64,000 nucleotides of DNA from an uncultured Oscillospiraceae bacterium (GCA_934481355.1 CAKSPH010000010.1:10229-74228); one strand, 5' to 3'; shown: positions 24,609 to 33,423, counted from the first letter of the stretch. Made by a program: numbers and translations. Notes: a model not told the origin generated them from the sequence alone.

Positions 24609-24997
24609 GTCTTGCCACCTCCGTCCATCTTAGCGCCGCAGTTCGGGCAGTAATTAGCGCACTCGTATGTGAAACTGTTATCAGTTGTGTTGAATTTCCT
24701 GAGGCAAGCGCTGCAGGCTACATCGGATTCAGTAAGATATTCCGTTTGTTCAGGAGTCTGACCTCTGCTATAGCAAAACTCGTAGTATTCGCTGCTGTTT
24801 TCTATCCAGTGTGCGTGCACCACCGGCACGACATCAGCAGCGGGCGTATCTTTCGGAATGACAATGAAATCATTCGCCAGCTCCTCGATATGAGCCTCTG
24901 TCCATACTGGTTCGGCTCCTCCCACAACCGAGTTAATGTACCAGTCCTGGAGATAACCCTCACCTACTGCCTCGCTCTTGTCTATGTACTCACTCAT
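24605..24997 (-). CDS. Phage protein with C-terminal zinc ribbon
   Basis: 130 residues from ATG after AGGAGGACGCGGA. The N-terminal SEYIDKSEAV and PAADVVPVVHAHWI motifs and the CSAC...NYCPNCGAKMDG ribbon form a family seen in many Firmicutes phage early regions. No function is established. Confidence 0.7.
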   Translation of the reverse strand: MSEYIDKSEAVGEGYLQDWYINSVVGGAEPVWTEAHIEELANDFIVIPKDTPAADVVPVVHAHWIENSSEYYEFCYSRGQTPEQTEYLTESDVACSACLRKFNTTDNSFTYECANYCPNCGAKMDGGGKT

Positions 24998-25362
24998 TCC
25001 GCGTCCTCCTTTGCAGGGCTGTTGAGCCAATCAGTAAATGCGTTCCCACAATTACACACAACTCCAGTTTCTGGGCACGTTTTTTTAGCAGGGCATTTAC
25101 AGCAAGCGATGTCCATGCTACGCCACCTCTCTGCTATTTTCTCCGCGCTCATGGCGCGTATGCGGTCAAGGTTCGTGCGCGTCTCCGAAGCGGGTTGATT
25201 CTGCTGCTCGGGGCGCACAAACGATACCGCTGTAAGCGCGTCATTCACGCCCAATATGTACCCTCGCGCGTGGGCGTCAATCTCTTTTATCTCCGCGTCC
25301 CTACGCCTGTTGCCTTTTTCAAACAGGCGATCTTCAATTTCTTTTAATTTTTCGTTAGTCAT
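24994..25362 (-). CDS. Phage protein of unknown function
   Basis: 122 residues from ATG (MTNEKLKEIEDRLFE) behind AGGAGGACACGAA. Helical N-terminal half, then a Cys cluster ACCKCPAKKTCPETGVVCNCG that may bind metal. Part of the overlapping early-gene chain. Confidence 0.6.
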   Translation of the reverse strand: MTNEKLKEIEDRLFEKGNRRRDAEIKEIDAHARGYILGVNDALTAVSFVRPEQQNQPASETRTNLDRIRAMSAEKIAERWRSMDIACCKCPAKKTCPETGVVCNCGNAFTDWLNSPAKEDAE

Positions 25363-25637
25363 TTCGTGTCCTCCTTTACGCCAGAGCTGCAAAAGGAATT
25401 TTCTTTAACGCTCGTTCCCCATATACAGCAGAATCCGTATCCGTCAGCCTTTCGCGTTCCCCAGTGTTCGCAGTCCTTACAGCGCACCACTGGTGCCCAT
25501 GTTTTAAGCAGCTTCGCCTGATTATTTAGGCGCTCCAGCCTTACCGCGCAATTGTTTTCCAGTATCCGTATCTGGTGGAAAAGTTCAGCTTTTGTCCAGC
25601 TTTTCAGCGTACGGTCTGCGTAGGTGTGTTTACTCAC
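25359..25637 (-). CDS. Phage protein with small Cys motif
   Basis: 92 residues. Helical first half; second half contains CKDCEHWG...GFCCIWGTSV...FCSSG, resembling the short zinc-binding CKDCxxW motif of phage proteins. Unknown function. Confidence 0.6.
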   Translation of the reverse strand: MSKHTYADRTLKSWTKAELFHQIRILENNCAVRLERLNNQAKLLKTWAPVVRCKDCEHWGTRKADGYGFCCIWGTSVKENSFCSSGVKEDTK

Positions 25638-26107
25638 TCTTCGCCCTCCTTAATCTCTATTTTAAGCTGCCTGCCGAGCCATTTTAAGCCCTCTGCTGTC
25701 AGCTTGTGATAAACGTACTTTTCGCTCTGCGATTTGGTGATTATCCAGTCCGGAAGTTTTTTTAACAGCCTATTTCCGGGAAAATTAGAAGCGAAAAAGT
25801 TTCGATACGGTCTGTAAAATGCCTTTCCATGTCTATGGTATGGCTTTTTCCTGTCAAGTCCCACCATGTGTTTGCAGAGGTCGATTACTTTTTCAAGCTC
25901 CTCTGGGGTGAAGTCCATTTCAATCCCCATATCAGTTCCCATGGTGCCATAATGTTCGTCACATTCCCGGGATTTCTTTTCAGCCCAGTTCCTGGGGTGC
26001 TTGCAGCCTAACATTCCGTCAGCGTGCTCTATCCCGTATTCGCCCTCGCTTTCGGGACACACATCGTCCTCGGCAATCGGGCATAACGGGCAACAATCAC
26101 ATCTCAT
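25634..26107 (-). CDS. Phage protein with N-terminal Cys cluster
   Basis: 157 residues. The N-terminus has MRCDCCPLCPIAEDDVCPE. The rest is mixed alpha/beta with a basic KPYHRHGKAFYRPYRN segment. No family recognised. Overlaps the gene downstream by 4 bases. Confidence 0.6.
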   Translation of the reverse strand: MRCDCCPLCPIAEDDVCPESEGEYGIEHADGMLGCKHPRNWAEKKSRECDEHYGTMGTDMGIEMDFTPEELEKVIDLCKHMVGLDRKKPYHRHGKAFYRPYRNFFASNFPGNRLLKKLPDWIITKSQSEKYVYHKLTAEGLKWLGRQLKIEIKEGEE

Positions 26108-26113
26108 TCCCGC

Positions 26114-26275
26114 TCACCTCTTTTTCTTTCCCTTGCGCTTCTGTTTCCTGGCGCGGCTTTTCTTAGCCGCGAACCTCTTGAAATCACTTTCAGCGCGTGC
26201 GCGTTCCTCGCTGCGCTCAATCCAGCGCATGGTATCAGCGGTTTCTGTGTATGCGCCTATGAATGCACTAATCAT
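26114..26275 (-). CDS. Small basic phage protein
   Basis: 53 residues starting at ATG 26275 behind GGAGGTGAGCAAAA. A short N-terminal helix (AYTETADTMRWIE) is followed by a strongly basic tail ending in KSRARKQKRKGKKKR. Probably nucleic acid binding. It fills the gap between two early genes and is too short for most gene callers. Confidence 0.6.
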   Translation of the reverse strand: MISAFIGAYTETADTMRWIERSEERARAESDFKRFAAKKSRARKQKRKGKKKR

Positions 26276-26281
26276 TTTTGC

Positions 26282-26644
26282 TCACCTCCAGCAGTTCCGG
26301 GTTGTCATATGGTTAATTGCGTCGTACGTCAGCTTTATGTAACATGGCTCATCGTCATCGCCATAAGATAAAGCCCCTGCAATACGCATAGAAATATCAC
26401 GCGATTTACTTTTGTAATGCACATCCATGTCATAGATTTCACGCACCGCCTTATATTCGAAGCCATCACAGCGAATCCAACCGCCGGACGCGCCGCCGCA
26501 CAATGCCGGGAGCGTGTAAAAATGTCTAGCTCTGCACTCGCTTTCGATATGCCTTAACAGGAGCCGGGCAGTTTTGCTCAACCGCCTGCACGCTACTGGA
26601 TACCCATGTGCCATTGCTTTGTCAAACGTGTGTTTTCTTTTCAT
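26282..26644 (-). CDS. Phage protein of unknown function
   Basis: 120 residues from ATG behind GGAGGTCTG; 1 base from the RusA gene's stop. Basic and alpha/beta. It contains RHIESECRARHFYTLPALCGG and a DDDEPCYIKLTYDAINHM end. No family recognised. Confidence 0.6.
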   Translation of the reverse strand: MKRKHTFDKAMAHGYPVACRRLSKTARLLLRHIESECRARHFYTLPALCGGASGGWIRCDGFEYKAVREIYDMDVHYKSKSRDISMRIAGALSYGDDDEPCYIKLTYDAINHMTTRNCWR

Positions 26645-27054
26645 CAGACCTCCTCCAATCTCACAATAACGCGAGGTTCGCAGCCGTAAAACTTCCGTAC
26701 AACCGCCTCGCACACGCACTTATCATCGTCATAAGCCACACCGTTCAGCGCGTCGCAGACGAGCTTTCCGATGTTGTCCCAGTCCGGCTTTTTGGTCGGA
26801 CGAATCTTCCCGCTGAGCATATCAGACCGGCGATATTTCGGTGTGCTTTTCGAAATGCCCATCACCGCCGTGATAATTATCCTGACCTGTGCCCCCTCTG
26901 GGAACCTGTCACGGCACTGCTTCCGGAACTCCCACTGAATAAGCTGTTCGTGAAGCTTCGTTTCCATGGGTGTATATGTAGTGCCGGAAGCCCTGCTGTG
27001 CCTCGGGCGCTGTTTCCCGAACGGCTCGCCGGGAATCGTGAATTCTATCTGCAT
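26644..27054 (-). CDS. rusA: RusA-family Holliday junction resolvase
   Basis: 136 residues. TIPGEPFGKQRPRHSR at the start and the acidic catalytic patch KPDWDNIGKLVCDALNGVAYDDD are diagnostic of RusA. The dimer resolves four-way junctions from phage recombination and replication. Lies in the replication block with RecT, SSB and the initiator. Confidence 0.9.
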   Translation of the reverse strand: MQIEFTIPGEPFGKQRPRHSRASGTTYTPMETKLHEQLIQWEFRKQCRDRFPEGAQVRIIITAVMGISKSTPKYRRSDMLSGKIRPTKKPDWDNIGKLVCDALNGVAYDDDKCVCEAVVRKFYGCEPRVIVRLEEV

Positions 27055-27066
27055 TATGTATCCTTT

Positions 27067-27717
27067 CTACTGGTACTGCGCCCGTATCTCGTCCATCAGG
27101 CTGTCGTCCTCATGATATTCCGGCACCCCGTCATCAAGGAGCCACTGCGCTATTTTCGGATAGGAGATCCCGCCGGATAAGCCCTTGCGCTGCTGCCAGC
27201 TCTGATATTTCAGCTCGTATTGCTTTACGGCACGCTCGCCGTACTGCTTTACAAGAGAATTTCGGTCGGGGAGAGGAGTGGGCGCACACGCGCCTTCTTC
27301 TCTTCTTCCCTTCTTAATATTCTTCTCTTTTTCTTCTAATAAAGTAGGTGTGTTATTTGTGTGTTGCTCTGTGTGTTGCTCGTGTGTTATCTGTGTGTTA
27401 TTCTGTGTGTTATTTTCAAAAGTACAATCGTAATCAAGTAGCGTAACAATGCTGAATTTCTTGGTTCCCACGCGTGTTATTTTGTGCGTGGATTCCAAGC
27501 GGTCTAGTGTGGTTCTGGCTTGTTGTTTTGTGATATGGTTCTCTTCGGCTATTTCCTGCAGGGTAGTTATCACCTGCCCGCGCTGAAGTGTGACACCCTG
27601 ATACTGAGTATCGCGCCATGCTGCTTTGAGCGTGAGCCGCACAAGCACTAACAATGCGATGTCATTGTCGAACCACTCCCAACGCAAGAGGTTGCGGTTG
27701 AGCTTTACATAGCCCAC
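27067..27717 (-). CDS. Phage replication initiation protein (winged helix)
   Basis: 216 residues. Residues 1-100 form a winged helix typical of phage initiators (YVKLNRNLLRWEWFDND, QEIAEENHITKQQARTTLDRLE). An Asn/Thr/Gln-rich linker of ~25 residues follows, then a helical C-terminal part with WQQRKGLSGGISYPKIAQWL as in DnaD-like proteins. It probably recruits the host helicase loader to the phage origin. The linker is encoded by a degenerate repeat (27345-27425). Confidence 0.75.
   Translation of the reverse strand: MGYVKLNRNLLRWEWFDNDIALLVLVRLTLKAAWRDTQYQGVTLQRGQVITTLQEIAEENHITKQQARTTLDRLESTHKITRVGTKKFSIVTLLDYDCTFENNTQNNTQITHEQHTEQHTNNTPTLLEEKEKNIKKGRREEGACAPTPLPDRNSLVKQYGERAVKQYELKYQSWQQRKGLSGGISYPKIAQWLLDDGVPEYHEDDSLMDEIRAQYQ
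27345..27425 (-). repeat. Degenerate tandem repeat within the initiator gene
   Basis: Repeats of the type TGTGTTATT / TGTGTTGCTC encode Asn-Asn-Thr-Gln and Glu-Gln-His-Thr units in the linker. They could vary in length by slippage or act as initiator-binding sites within its own gene. Confidence 0.5.
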
Positions 27718-27729
27718 GTTAAGCCCTCC

Positions 27730-28164
27730 TTAAAACGGATAATCATCATCAGAAGCCGCCGGGCTGAAATCACCTGCGGGAGCTCCTGTCTGCGGAGCGG
27801 GAGCCTGTCCCTGCGCGGGTCTGGGAGCACTGCCGCCGTCCTCGCGCTTCTCTCCGGTGAATGAAACATGGTCGGCGATGACTTCATACCAGGTTGCCTG
27901 ATTACCGTTCTTGTCGGTGTAAGGGCGGGTAGTCATTTCGCCCTCGACCAGAATCATGCGTCCCTTGGCAAAATATTTCTGGATAAATTCAGCAGTCTGC
28001 CGCCACGCCACGATGTTGAAAAAATCCGGCTTCTTTTCCTCGCCCTGCTTCTGGAATCTGCGGTCTACCGCAATGCGGAACTGGCAGACACTCACTCCCT
28101 GCGGAGTGGTTTTGAGTTCGGGGTCAGCAACCAGCCGCCCCATGAGAATGATTTTGTTGAACAT
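27730..28164 (-). CDS. ssb: Single-stranded DNA-binding protein
   Basis: 144 residues from the ATG behind AAAGGAGAACAAGAA. The OB-fold (MFNKIILMGRLVADPELK, FFNIVAWRQTAEFIQKYFAKG) is followed by a Pro/Ala/Gln tail ending in the acidic DDDYPF tip that binds partners. Coats single strands in phage replication and RecT annealing. The start sits at the edge of the repeat array. Confidence 0.93.
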   Translation of the reverse strand: MFNKIILMGRLVADPELKTTPQGVSVCQFRIAVDRRFQKQGEEKKPDFFNIVAWRQTAEFIQKYFAKGRMILVEGEMTTRPYTDKNGNQATWYEVIADHVSFTGEKREDGGSAPRPAQGQAPAPQTGAPAGDFSPAASDDDYPF

Positions 28165-28613
28165 TTCTTGTTCTCCTTTACGTGTTATTTTCCTGTGCTT
28201 TGCCTTTGCTGTGTATTGCTTTGCCTTAGCCCTGCATGTCAGAACTATGCCCTGCCATCGCACTGCTAATCTCTTCATCGCCGTTGCCAGGCTAAGCTAT
28301 GCTTTGCCATTGCTACGCGTAACACAGCATTACCTTTGCTTTTCTTTGCGGTTGTTTGCACAGCTTTTCCATCGCCGTCCCTTGCTGTGTGCTGTTTTGG
28401 TATGCTATTCCATTGCTGAGCTATGCTATGCTTTGCCGTTGCAATTCTCGACTTCGCTTACATTGCCTTTGCGGGACGTCGCGTCGCTTTGCCCTCTGCG
28501 CTGCAAAACCGTGCTGTTCCGTGCCAACGCTGAACTACGCTATACCCTAGCTGTTCATCGCCGAGCCATACCGAGGCGTTGCCCCGCAAGCCGCGGCTCT
28601 GCTGTACCCTTGC
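28165..28613. repeat. 450-bp imperfect repeat array without genes
   Basis: No acceptable gene on either strand. The word GCTTTGCC occurs five times (28197, 28218, 28301, 28430, 28486), among many relatives such as TATGCTATTCCATTGC and CCATCGCCGT at irregular 20-40 bp steps. Flanked by ssb and a recombination gene. Candidate replication origin or protein-binding array; it could also be a structured leader of ssb. Confidence 0.6.
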
Positions 28614-29213
28614 TCAGAGCACCTGAAACGTAAATTCGAATCTGCCTTTGCCGGAGTTCCTCCACTGTCCTATACCCTTGTATTTGCCGTACTCCAGCCA
28701 CTCGCGGAGCATATCGACATCTTCATCGACCATGCAGAAAACGTCGAACTCGCACGTCGTGCCCTGCGGGCAGACCTCGCTGTTCGCAAGGGCGATTCTC
28801 TCACCCTGCGGTGTGGAACCGCGCAGCGGGCGCTGGCAGTCCATCATTTTCATGCCGTGCAGATCAAGTGGGATTTCGCGCGGCTCAACGAATATCGTGT
28901 TATCGACTTTCTTCTTGTAAGCCTTGACCGCGCTTGACTTTGTTTTCGGAATCCCTCTCATAGCACCGCATATCTCCTTGAAGAATCCGCGAATCTGGTA
29001 GTCCCAGAGATAGGGAGTGCCGTCAGCCAGCTTCGGGAATACGGTCATGGACTTCTCCTCGACCGCGTCAACACCGAGCGCCGCGACTTCCTCCTCCATC
29101 TTTGCCGCGTCAGGCGCCTTGCTGGCAATGAACTCGCGGTGAATGTCCGGGTTTCCAGAGGACGTTCCGAGCAGGTCGTCCGTGAATGTGAGCTTTATAT
29201 GTACCTTTGTCAT
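28614..29213 (-). CDS. Phage RAMP/Cas7-like protein of unknown function
   Basis: 199 residues. The GIGQWRNSGKGRFEF motif near the C-terminus is the glycine-rich loop seen in RAMP-fold proteins. The N-terminal KVHIKLTFTDDLLGT and central RPLRGSTPQGERIALANSE blocks mark a protein family often found beside recombinases in Firmicutes phages. Here it lies between the MBL hydrolase and the repeat array/ssb. Nucleic acid binding is likely; the exact job is unknown. Confidence 0.55.
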   Translation of the reverse strand: MTKVHIKLTFTDDLLGTSSGNPDIHREFIASKAPDAAKMEEEVAALGVDAVEEKSMTVFPKLADGTPYLWDYQIRGFFKEICGAMRGIPKTKSSAVKAYKKKVDNTIFVEPREIPLDLHGMKMMDCQRPLRGSTPQGERIALANSEVCPQGTTCEFDVFCMVDEDVDMLREWLEYGKYKGIGQWRNSGKGRFEFTFQVL

Positions 29214-29270
29214 TGTGTGTTCCTCCTGTTATTTGATTATGTGTGTTCACTGACTGCAAAATACTGCAAA

Positions 29271-29966
29271 TCAGCACACCTCGACCTCCACGCCCGTCAG
29301 CCGCTGGATCCTCCTGCGGAACTCCGCCGCATTGCTGTTGCCGTCCGAAAGGTGGCACAGCCAGATTTTCCGGAGCCCCGACAGGTCGCACGCCCTGAGA
29401 AAATCCTCCAGATGGTCTATGCTCATATGCGAGGATATCACGCGGTCTGCAAGCATTCCCGGCACATCGCCGGATTCCACCCGCCGCCGGAGTATTTCCG
29501 GATCGTAGTTGGCTTCGCACAGAATATGCGTTATTCCGGAAAATTTATACTTTAAGTAATATGTATCCGTGAAGTACAGCAGCTTTTCGTCCGTGACCGC
29601 GCTTTTCAGCAGGAATCCCAGCGGCTCCGGCGCGTCATGCTGAATATCGAACGGAAGAACCCGGAACGTTCCGGCCGTGAACATCTTCATGGACTTCACC
29701 GGAACAGCGCCGCCGATTTCCGCCGCGCCAATGCACCCGGCGCTGGCATATACCGTTATTCCCCGGAACATAAGCTCCCGCGCGGATTTAACATGATCGG
29801 CGTGGGAGTGCGTGACAAGACACCCTGCCACGCTCCCCGGCCTGAAATCTATCCCTGAAAGTATCCGCCTTATCGGCACCCCGCAGTCCAGCAGGAGCCG
29901 CGTCACGCCGTCCGAAACGATGTAACAGTTGCCCTTGCTGGAGCTTCCTAAAACATTAACGTTCAT
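29271..29966 (-). CDS. MBL-fold metallo-hydrolase
   Basis: 231 residues. Metal-binding THSHADH near residue 53, Asp of YFTDTYY, and late histidines SSHMSIDH and LCHLSDGN fit the metallo-beta-lactamase fold of the YycJ/phosphodiesterase type. Its place directly after recT suggests a nuclease or phosphodiesterase in phage DNA metabolism. Its start overlaps the recT stop. Confidence 0.82.
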   Translation of the reverse strand: MNVNVLGSSSKGNCYIVSDGVTRLLLDCGVPIRRILSGIDFRPGSVAGCLVTHSHADHVKSARELMFRGITVYASAGCIGAAEIGGAVPVKSMKMFTAGTFRVLPFDIQHDAPEPLGFLLKSAVTDEKLLYFTDTYYLKYKFSGITHILCEANYDPEILRRRVESGDVPGMLADRVISSHMSIDHLEDFLRACDLSGLRKIWLCHLSDGNSNAAEFRRRIQRLTGVEVEVC

Positions 29967-30841
29967 CAGAAATCCACATCATCGGCAGGAACCGGAGCGG
30001 GCGCGGATTCCTCCGGAACAGGCTCGGAAACCGGTTCGTCAGGGATATCGATGTCTGTGCTGAACGCGTTCTGCTGAATCTCTTCCTCAACGATATCCGC
30101 GCGGGTCTGGGTGTCGTCATAGGTCCTCTTTACCGCCTGAGCCAGCAGACTGCTGTCGTCCGAACTGTTGATGACATACTTGCACGCCTTGTTGACGACC
30201 GTCTTTATCGCCATGTCCGCAGTGTGCTGACCGTGGGTGCTGTTTGCCTTGATGTTGCCGTGCTCGTCCACCGGATTCATCTTGGATTTGCGCCATGCCG
30301 TCTTTATTTCCTCCATTGTCATGACGGTCGTGTCCTCGATATCCCCGCGGAATATGGAACAGTACGCCGCTTTTATCTTGTTCTTGTCGATGTTCTCCAG
30401 CTTCTGGCGGTGCGTTGCAACGGTGGTGTGTCCGCGGCGCTTTTCTATCTCAAAAATATCGCCCTCGTAAACCACATCATAGCAGATATCGGTGATTTCA
30501 GAGTCAACCATTCGCGCGACCTTCATTGAGCCGAAATACGACCGCTGAAGCGTGAGCTTGCTGCCGTAAGGAATGAAATAGCACTGCTTCTTTTCGGGGC
30601 TCAGTCCCTGATAGAGCATTGACAGAAGCGTGCTTGTAATGCTCGCCTTGGTGCAGCTTTCAAGCACCGGGCGCTTGCTGGCGTCTGTTGCTTCCTGTAG
30701 AATGAGCCATGCGGATTTCATCGCGTTTTCTGCGGAATATCCCGCCGGGAGAACCAGCTCCCCACGGTCGGTGTACTCGCGCACCTTATTCTCTACCGCA
30801 TCGAAAACTTCCTGCTTAATTACCGTCAGCTGATTTGCCAT
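29966..30841 (-). CDS. recT: RecT-family single-strand annealing protein
   Basis: 291 residues from the ATG behind GAGGAGGATAAAGATC. The core (SMLYQGLSPEKKQCYFIPYG, LTLQRSYFGSMKVAR, VYEGDIFEI) is characteristic of RecT/Bet-like annealases. The tail is acidic and Pro-rich. It anneals single strands with SSB during phage recombination. A classical RecE/exonuclease partner is absent; the SbcC-like ATPase upstream and the MBL protein downstream may provide that function. Confidence 0.92.
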   Translation of the reverse strand: MANQLTVIKQEVFDAVENKVREYTDRGELVLPAGYSAENAMKSAWLILQEATDASKRPVLESCTKASITSTLLSMLYQGLSPEKKQCYFIPYGSKLTLQRSYFGSMKVARMVDSEITDICYDVVYEGDIFEIEKRRGHTTVATHRQKLENIDKNKIKAAYCSIFRGDIEDTTVMTMEEIKTAWRKSKMNPVDEHGNIKANSTHGQHTADMAIKTVVNKACKYVINSSDDSSLLAQAVKRTYDDTQTRADIVEEEIQQNAFSTDIDIPDEPVSEPVPEESAPAPVPADDVDF

Positions 30842-31022
30842 GATCTTTATCCTCCTCAAAAAAAGTTATCTGGTTTGGGTCGGGAGCCGCGTGCTCGGTT
30901 TCGTACTTGGCCTTGCAGACGTGCCCCATACCGTGCTTCAATCCGTATTCCGAAAGCAGAATACCGCCGCAGCGCAGGCACCGCGCCGCCTGCACCGTGA
31001 ATCTCTCAACTTCCTGCTTCAT
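30816..31022 (-). CDS. Small zinc-knuckle phage protein
   Basis: 68 residues. ARCLRCGGILLSEYGLKHGMGHVC is a single Cys4-like zinc site of a phage family often found beside recT. Overlaps recT by 26 bases. Function unknown. Confidence 0.65.
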   Translation of the reverse strand: MKQEVERFTVQAARCLRCGGILLSEYGLKHGMGHVCKAKYETEHAAPDPNQITFFEEDKDHGKSADGN

Positions 31023-32929
31023 GCTTCGAACCTCAGGAGCTTGTCCGCTTCCGAAACGATCAGCCGTATTGCCTGTCCGTCCGAGGGAGTGAGCGCGGTC
31101 ACGCTCTCCGCGTTATCGCAGAACACCGGAAGCCGCACTCCGAAGTACTCCCCGAGCACGTTCACTATCTCGATTCCGGTATTTATCCGCGCGGCGCTGT
31201 TCGCCTTTTCGTACTCTACCAGCCCGCTGTCGCATGGTATGAGCACCTTGCATATTTCCTGCAAACCGCCGTTCTGCTGTTCGTGGAACAGCTTGAATCT
31301 GAGCGTCCTGAACCGGGAATTTATGCGCTCGTCCAGCAGCGACACTTTAGCTCTGATGAACAGTTCGCAGAGATATTCACCCTTTTCGCACTGGGCGTAT
31401 TCCGCTGCCAGGGACTTCTGCTGCGCTTCCAGTTCCGCAATGCGCTTGCGGATATCCTGAGCCGCGCGAGCCTTGTACAGCTTCTCCTTTGCCGCTGAAA
31501 GCCTGTCCGTGATGTCCGTCCGACTTTCCAATAGTTCAGCGGGTATCTGGCTTTCGCCGGAATCCTTTACCGCCGCTATCTGAGCGTTAAGCTCGGTGTA
31601 TTCGGCAGTGGATTCAAAAGCGCTGACCGGCTTGCTGTTCCGGAGGGCTTCAAGCTCTTCCTCAACGAGATCATATCTCCAGTTGAGGTCATTCACCTGC
31701 GGAGTGATATTTTCAAGCTCCGTTTCAAGCGCCGCGATCATATCCTTGTGGCAGGTCGTTTTTGCTTTCGCAGCTATTGCGGAAAGCTCCTCGGATTTGC
31801 GCAGATTGAATTCCGCGACAGCTTTCTCCACCTGTTCCGGCGGGAGTTTCTGACCGCAGCAGGGGCAGGTATCGCCGCCGGTATATTCCCGCGCGCGGAT
31901 CTCGGCGCATTCCGCCTGCAGCTTGTTCCGCTGTTTTCTCATTTCTTCTATCTGGCGCGGGAGGCTTGATTTCTTCACCAGCAGCGGCGACCGCCTGGAA
32001 TACAGCTCGTCGCGCCTTTCGACGAGTTCTGAGAGCCGGGAATTATACTCGCCGATTCTCTTGTTGTAGTCGCTGAGGTACTCGGTGCGGCGCTTTTCAA
32101 GCTCCTGCCGGAGGGCGTTCCGGCGCTCGTCTGCGGCGCTGGGCGTATTGTAGGCGGATATTTTCGCGGCGATGTCCTTTTCCCGCTGTTCCAGCGCGGA
32201 TATTTCCGCTTCAACGGCGGGTATTTCGTCCGCCGAGGGCGCTCCGGAAGCTGCGTTTTCGTTCTCGGTGATTCGCGCCGGAATGGTGTCGAGCTCCTTT
32301 TTCAGCGCGGTTTTCCGGGATTTCGCGACTTTCAGGAAATCGTCCACCGTGTGACCGTTCAGCAGTCCGGGAAGCTCCGAAAGCTCCGCAGATGATGTAA
32401 TTACGTCCTCGTCCCGGACATCTCCGCACATTTCAAGCAGGAGCTTCCGGCGCGCTTTCCAGTCCATGACCGCCGGGAAGTACCCGACCGCCGTCAGCAT
32501 TCTGAACTGCTCCGCACCGCCGAAAAGCGAATCAACATCGGCGTTGAACTCCTTTTCTTTCAGCGGAACATCGTCCTTGTAGTACGCGGTTTTCGTTCCT
32601 GTGAGCTGTGCTGTGACCTCGCCACGCTTTTTTGCCCAGGCCTCTGTGAGCACGCGGCGGTATTCGGTTCCGTTCGTAAATTTCACCGTGACGGAAGTTT
32701 CGAGGTTATGTATCTTTGCGTTGGAGCTGTCCAGCGGTGCGGGGTCGAAATCTGCGGTACCAGCGGCATTCTTCCCGGTGAACAGCCATGCGAACGCGTT
32801 CGCGATGGTGGTCTTTCCGGTGGCGTTGTCGCCGTATACTGAGAGATCAGCGCCGTCAGGCTTTATCTCAAGCGACTGAACCCCGCAGAAATTCAGCAGC
32901 TTCATGGACTGTATTCTGTATTCGTTCAT
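31019..32929 (-). CDS. SbcC/Rad50-like AAA ATPase with zinc hook
   Basis: 636 residues. N-terminal Walker A YGDNATGKTT, two long coiled-coil arms, and a central zinc hook CPCCG at ~370. The C-terminal ATPase half lacks a sharply conserved signature and Walker B in this reading (VLGEYFGVRLPVFCDNAESV). Short for an SbcC (~1000 residues) but typical for phage versions. It probably manages DNA ends for RecT. Coupled to its neighbours by 4-base overlaps. Confidence 0.85.
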   Translation of the reverse strand: MNEYRIQSMKLLNFCGVQSLEIKPDGADLSVYGDNATGKTTIANAFAWLFTGKNAAGTADFDPAPLDSSNAKIHNLETSVTVKFTNGTEYRRVLTEAWAKKRGEVTAQLTGTKTAYYKDDVPLKEKEFNADVDSLFGGAEQFRMLTAVGYFPAVMDWKARRKLLLEMCGDVRDEDVITSSAELSELPGLLNGHTVDDFLKVAKSRKTALKKELDTIPARITENENAASGAPSADEIPAVEAEISALEQREKDIAAKISAYNTPSAADERRNALRQELEKRRTEYLSDYNKRIGEYNSRLSELVERRDELYSRRSPLLVKKSSLPRQIEEMRKQRNKLQAECAEIRAREYTGGDTCPCCGQKLPPEQVEKAVAEFNLRKSEELSAIAAKAKTTCHKDMIAALETELENITPQVNDLNWRYDLVEEELEALRNSKPVSAFESTAEYTELNAQIAAVKDSGESQIPAELLESRTDITDRLSAAKEKLYKARAAQDIRKRIAELEAQQKSLAAEYAQCEKGEYLCELFIRAKVSLLDERINSRFRTLRFKLFHEQQNGGLQEICKVLIPCDSGLVEYEKANSAARINTGIEIVNVLGEYFGVRLPVFCDNAESVTALTPSDGQAIRLIVSEADKLLRFEA

Positions 32930-33423
32930 TTGGTTTTCTCCTTTTCTCCTATCGTGTCGAGTATTTCCCGGAGCTTCGCTTCGCGCTCCTCGGGCGTGTG
33001 TTCCTCGGCGAAGAACATGGAAGTGATGGGAGTTTCAATGTGTTTCTCCAAAATCTCTTCAACCTTTGTCCTAGCATAGTCCCAACCTATCTGGTAAGCC
33101 AATTCAACTTCAGTAGGATTGATACCATCGCTGAACAAGTTTATCATTGCCTGATACTCATCTGAAAGTTCCACTGCGCGAAGCTCCAGCAGCAGGATTG
33201 CACTGTCAAGTGTTGGTCCATCTAAAAGCGTATAAATTACTTTGTACGCCTGAAGATACCCTGAACAAAAGCACTCCTTTGCACCGCAAAAGTCGAGATT
33301 GAGACGATTGTGATTTTCTGGTATATTCTCAGGAATGCACGACATTATTTCCTCCGCGTCTTTCCTGCTTACTACCTTGTATGCCGGCAGCGGCATTGTT
33401 TTCATCTGTTCGTATATTGTCAT
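32926..33423 (-). CDS. Phage protein of unknown function
   Basis: 165 residues from the ATG overlapping the upstream stop; the longer open frame before it is out-of-frame read-through. Helical, acidic (VELAYQIGWDYARTKVEEIL). No family recognised. Part of the early chain with the ATPase. Confidence 0.6.
   Translation of the reverse strand: MTIYEQMKTMPLPAYKVVSRKDAEEIMSCIPENIPENHNRLNLDFCGAKECFCSGYLQAYKVIYTLLDGPTLDSAILLLELRAVELSDEYQAMINLFSDGINPTEVELAYQIGWDYARTKVEEILEKHIETPITSMFFAEEHTPEEREAKLREILDTIGEKEKTK

Noticed and set aside
28165..28613. CRISPR array
   Set aside because: Repeat words vary in sequence and spacing, no constant-length spacers, and no cas genes anywhere in the window.
28614..29213. 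Type III/IV CRISPR Cas7 gene
   Set aside because: Only the RAMP-like loop fits; gene context is phage recombination and no other Cas protein is present.
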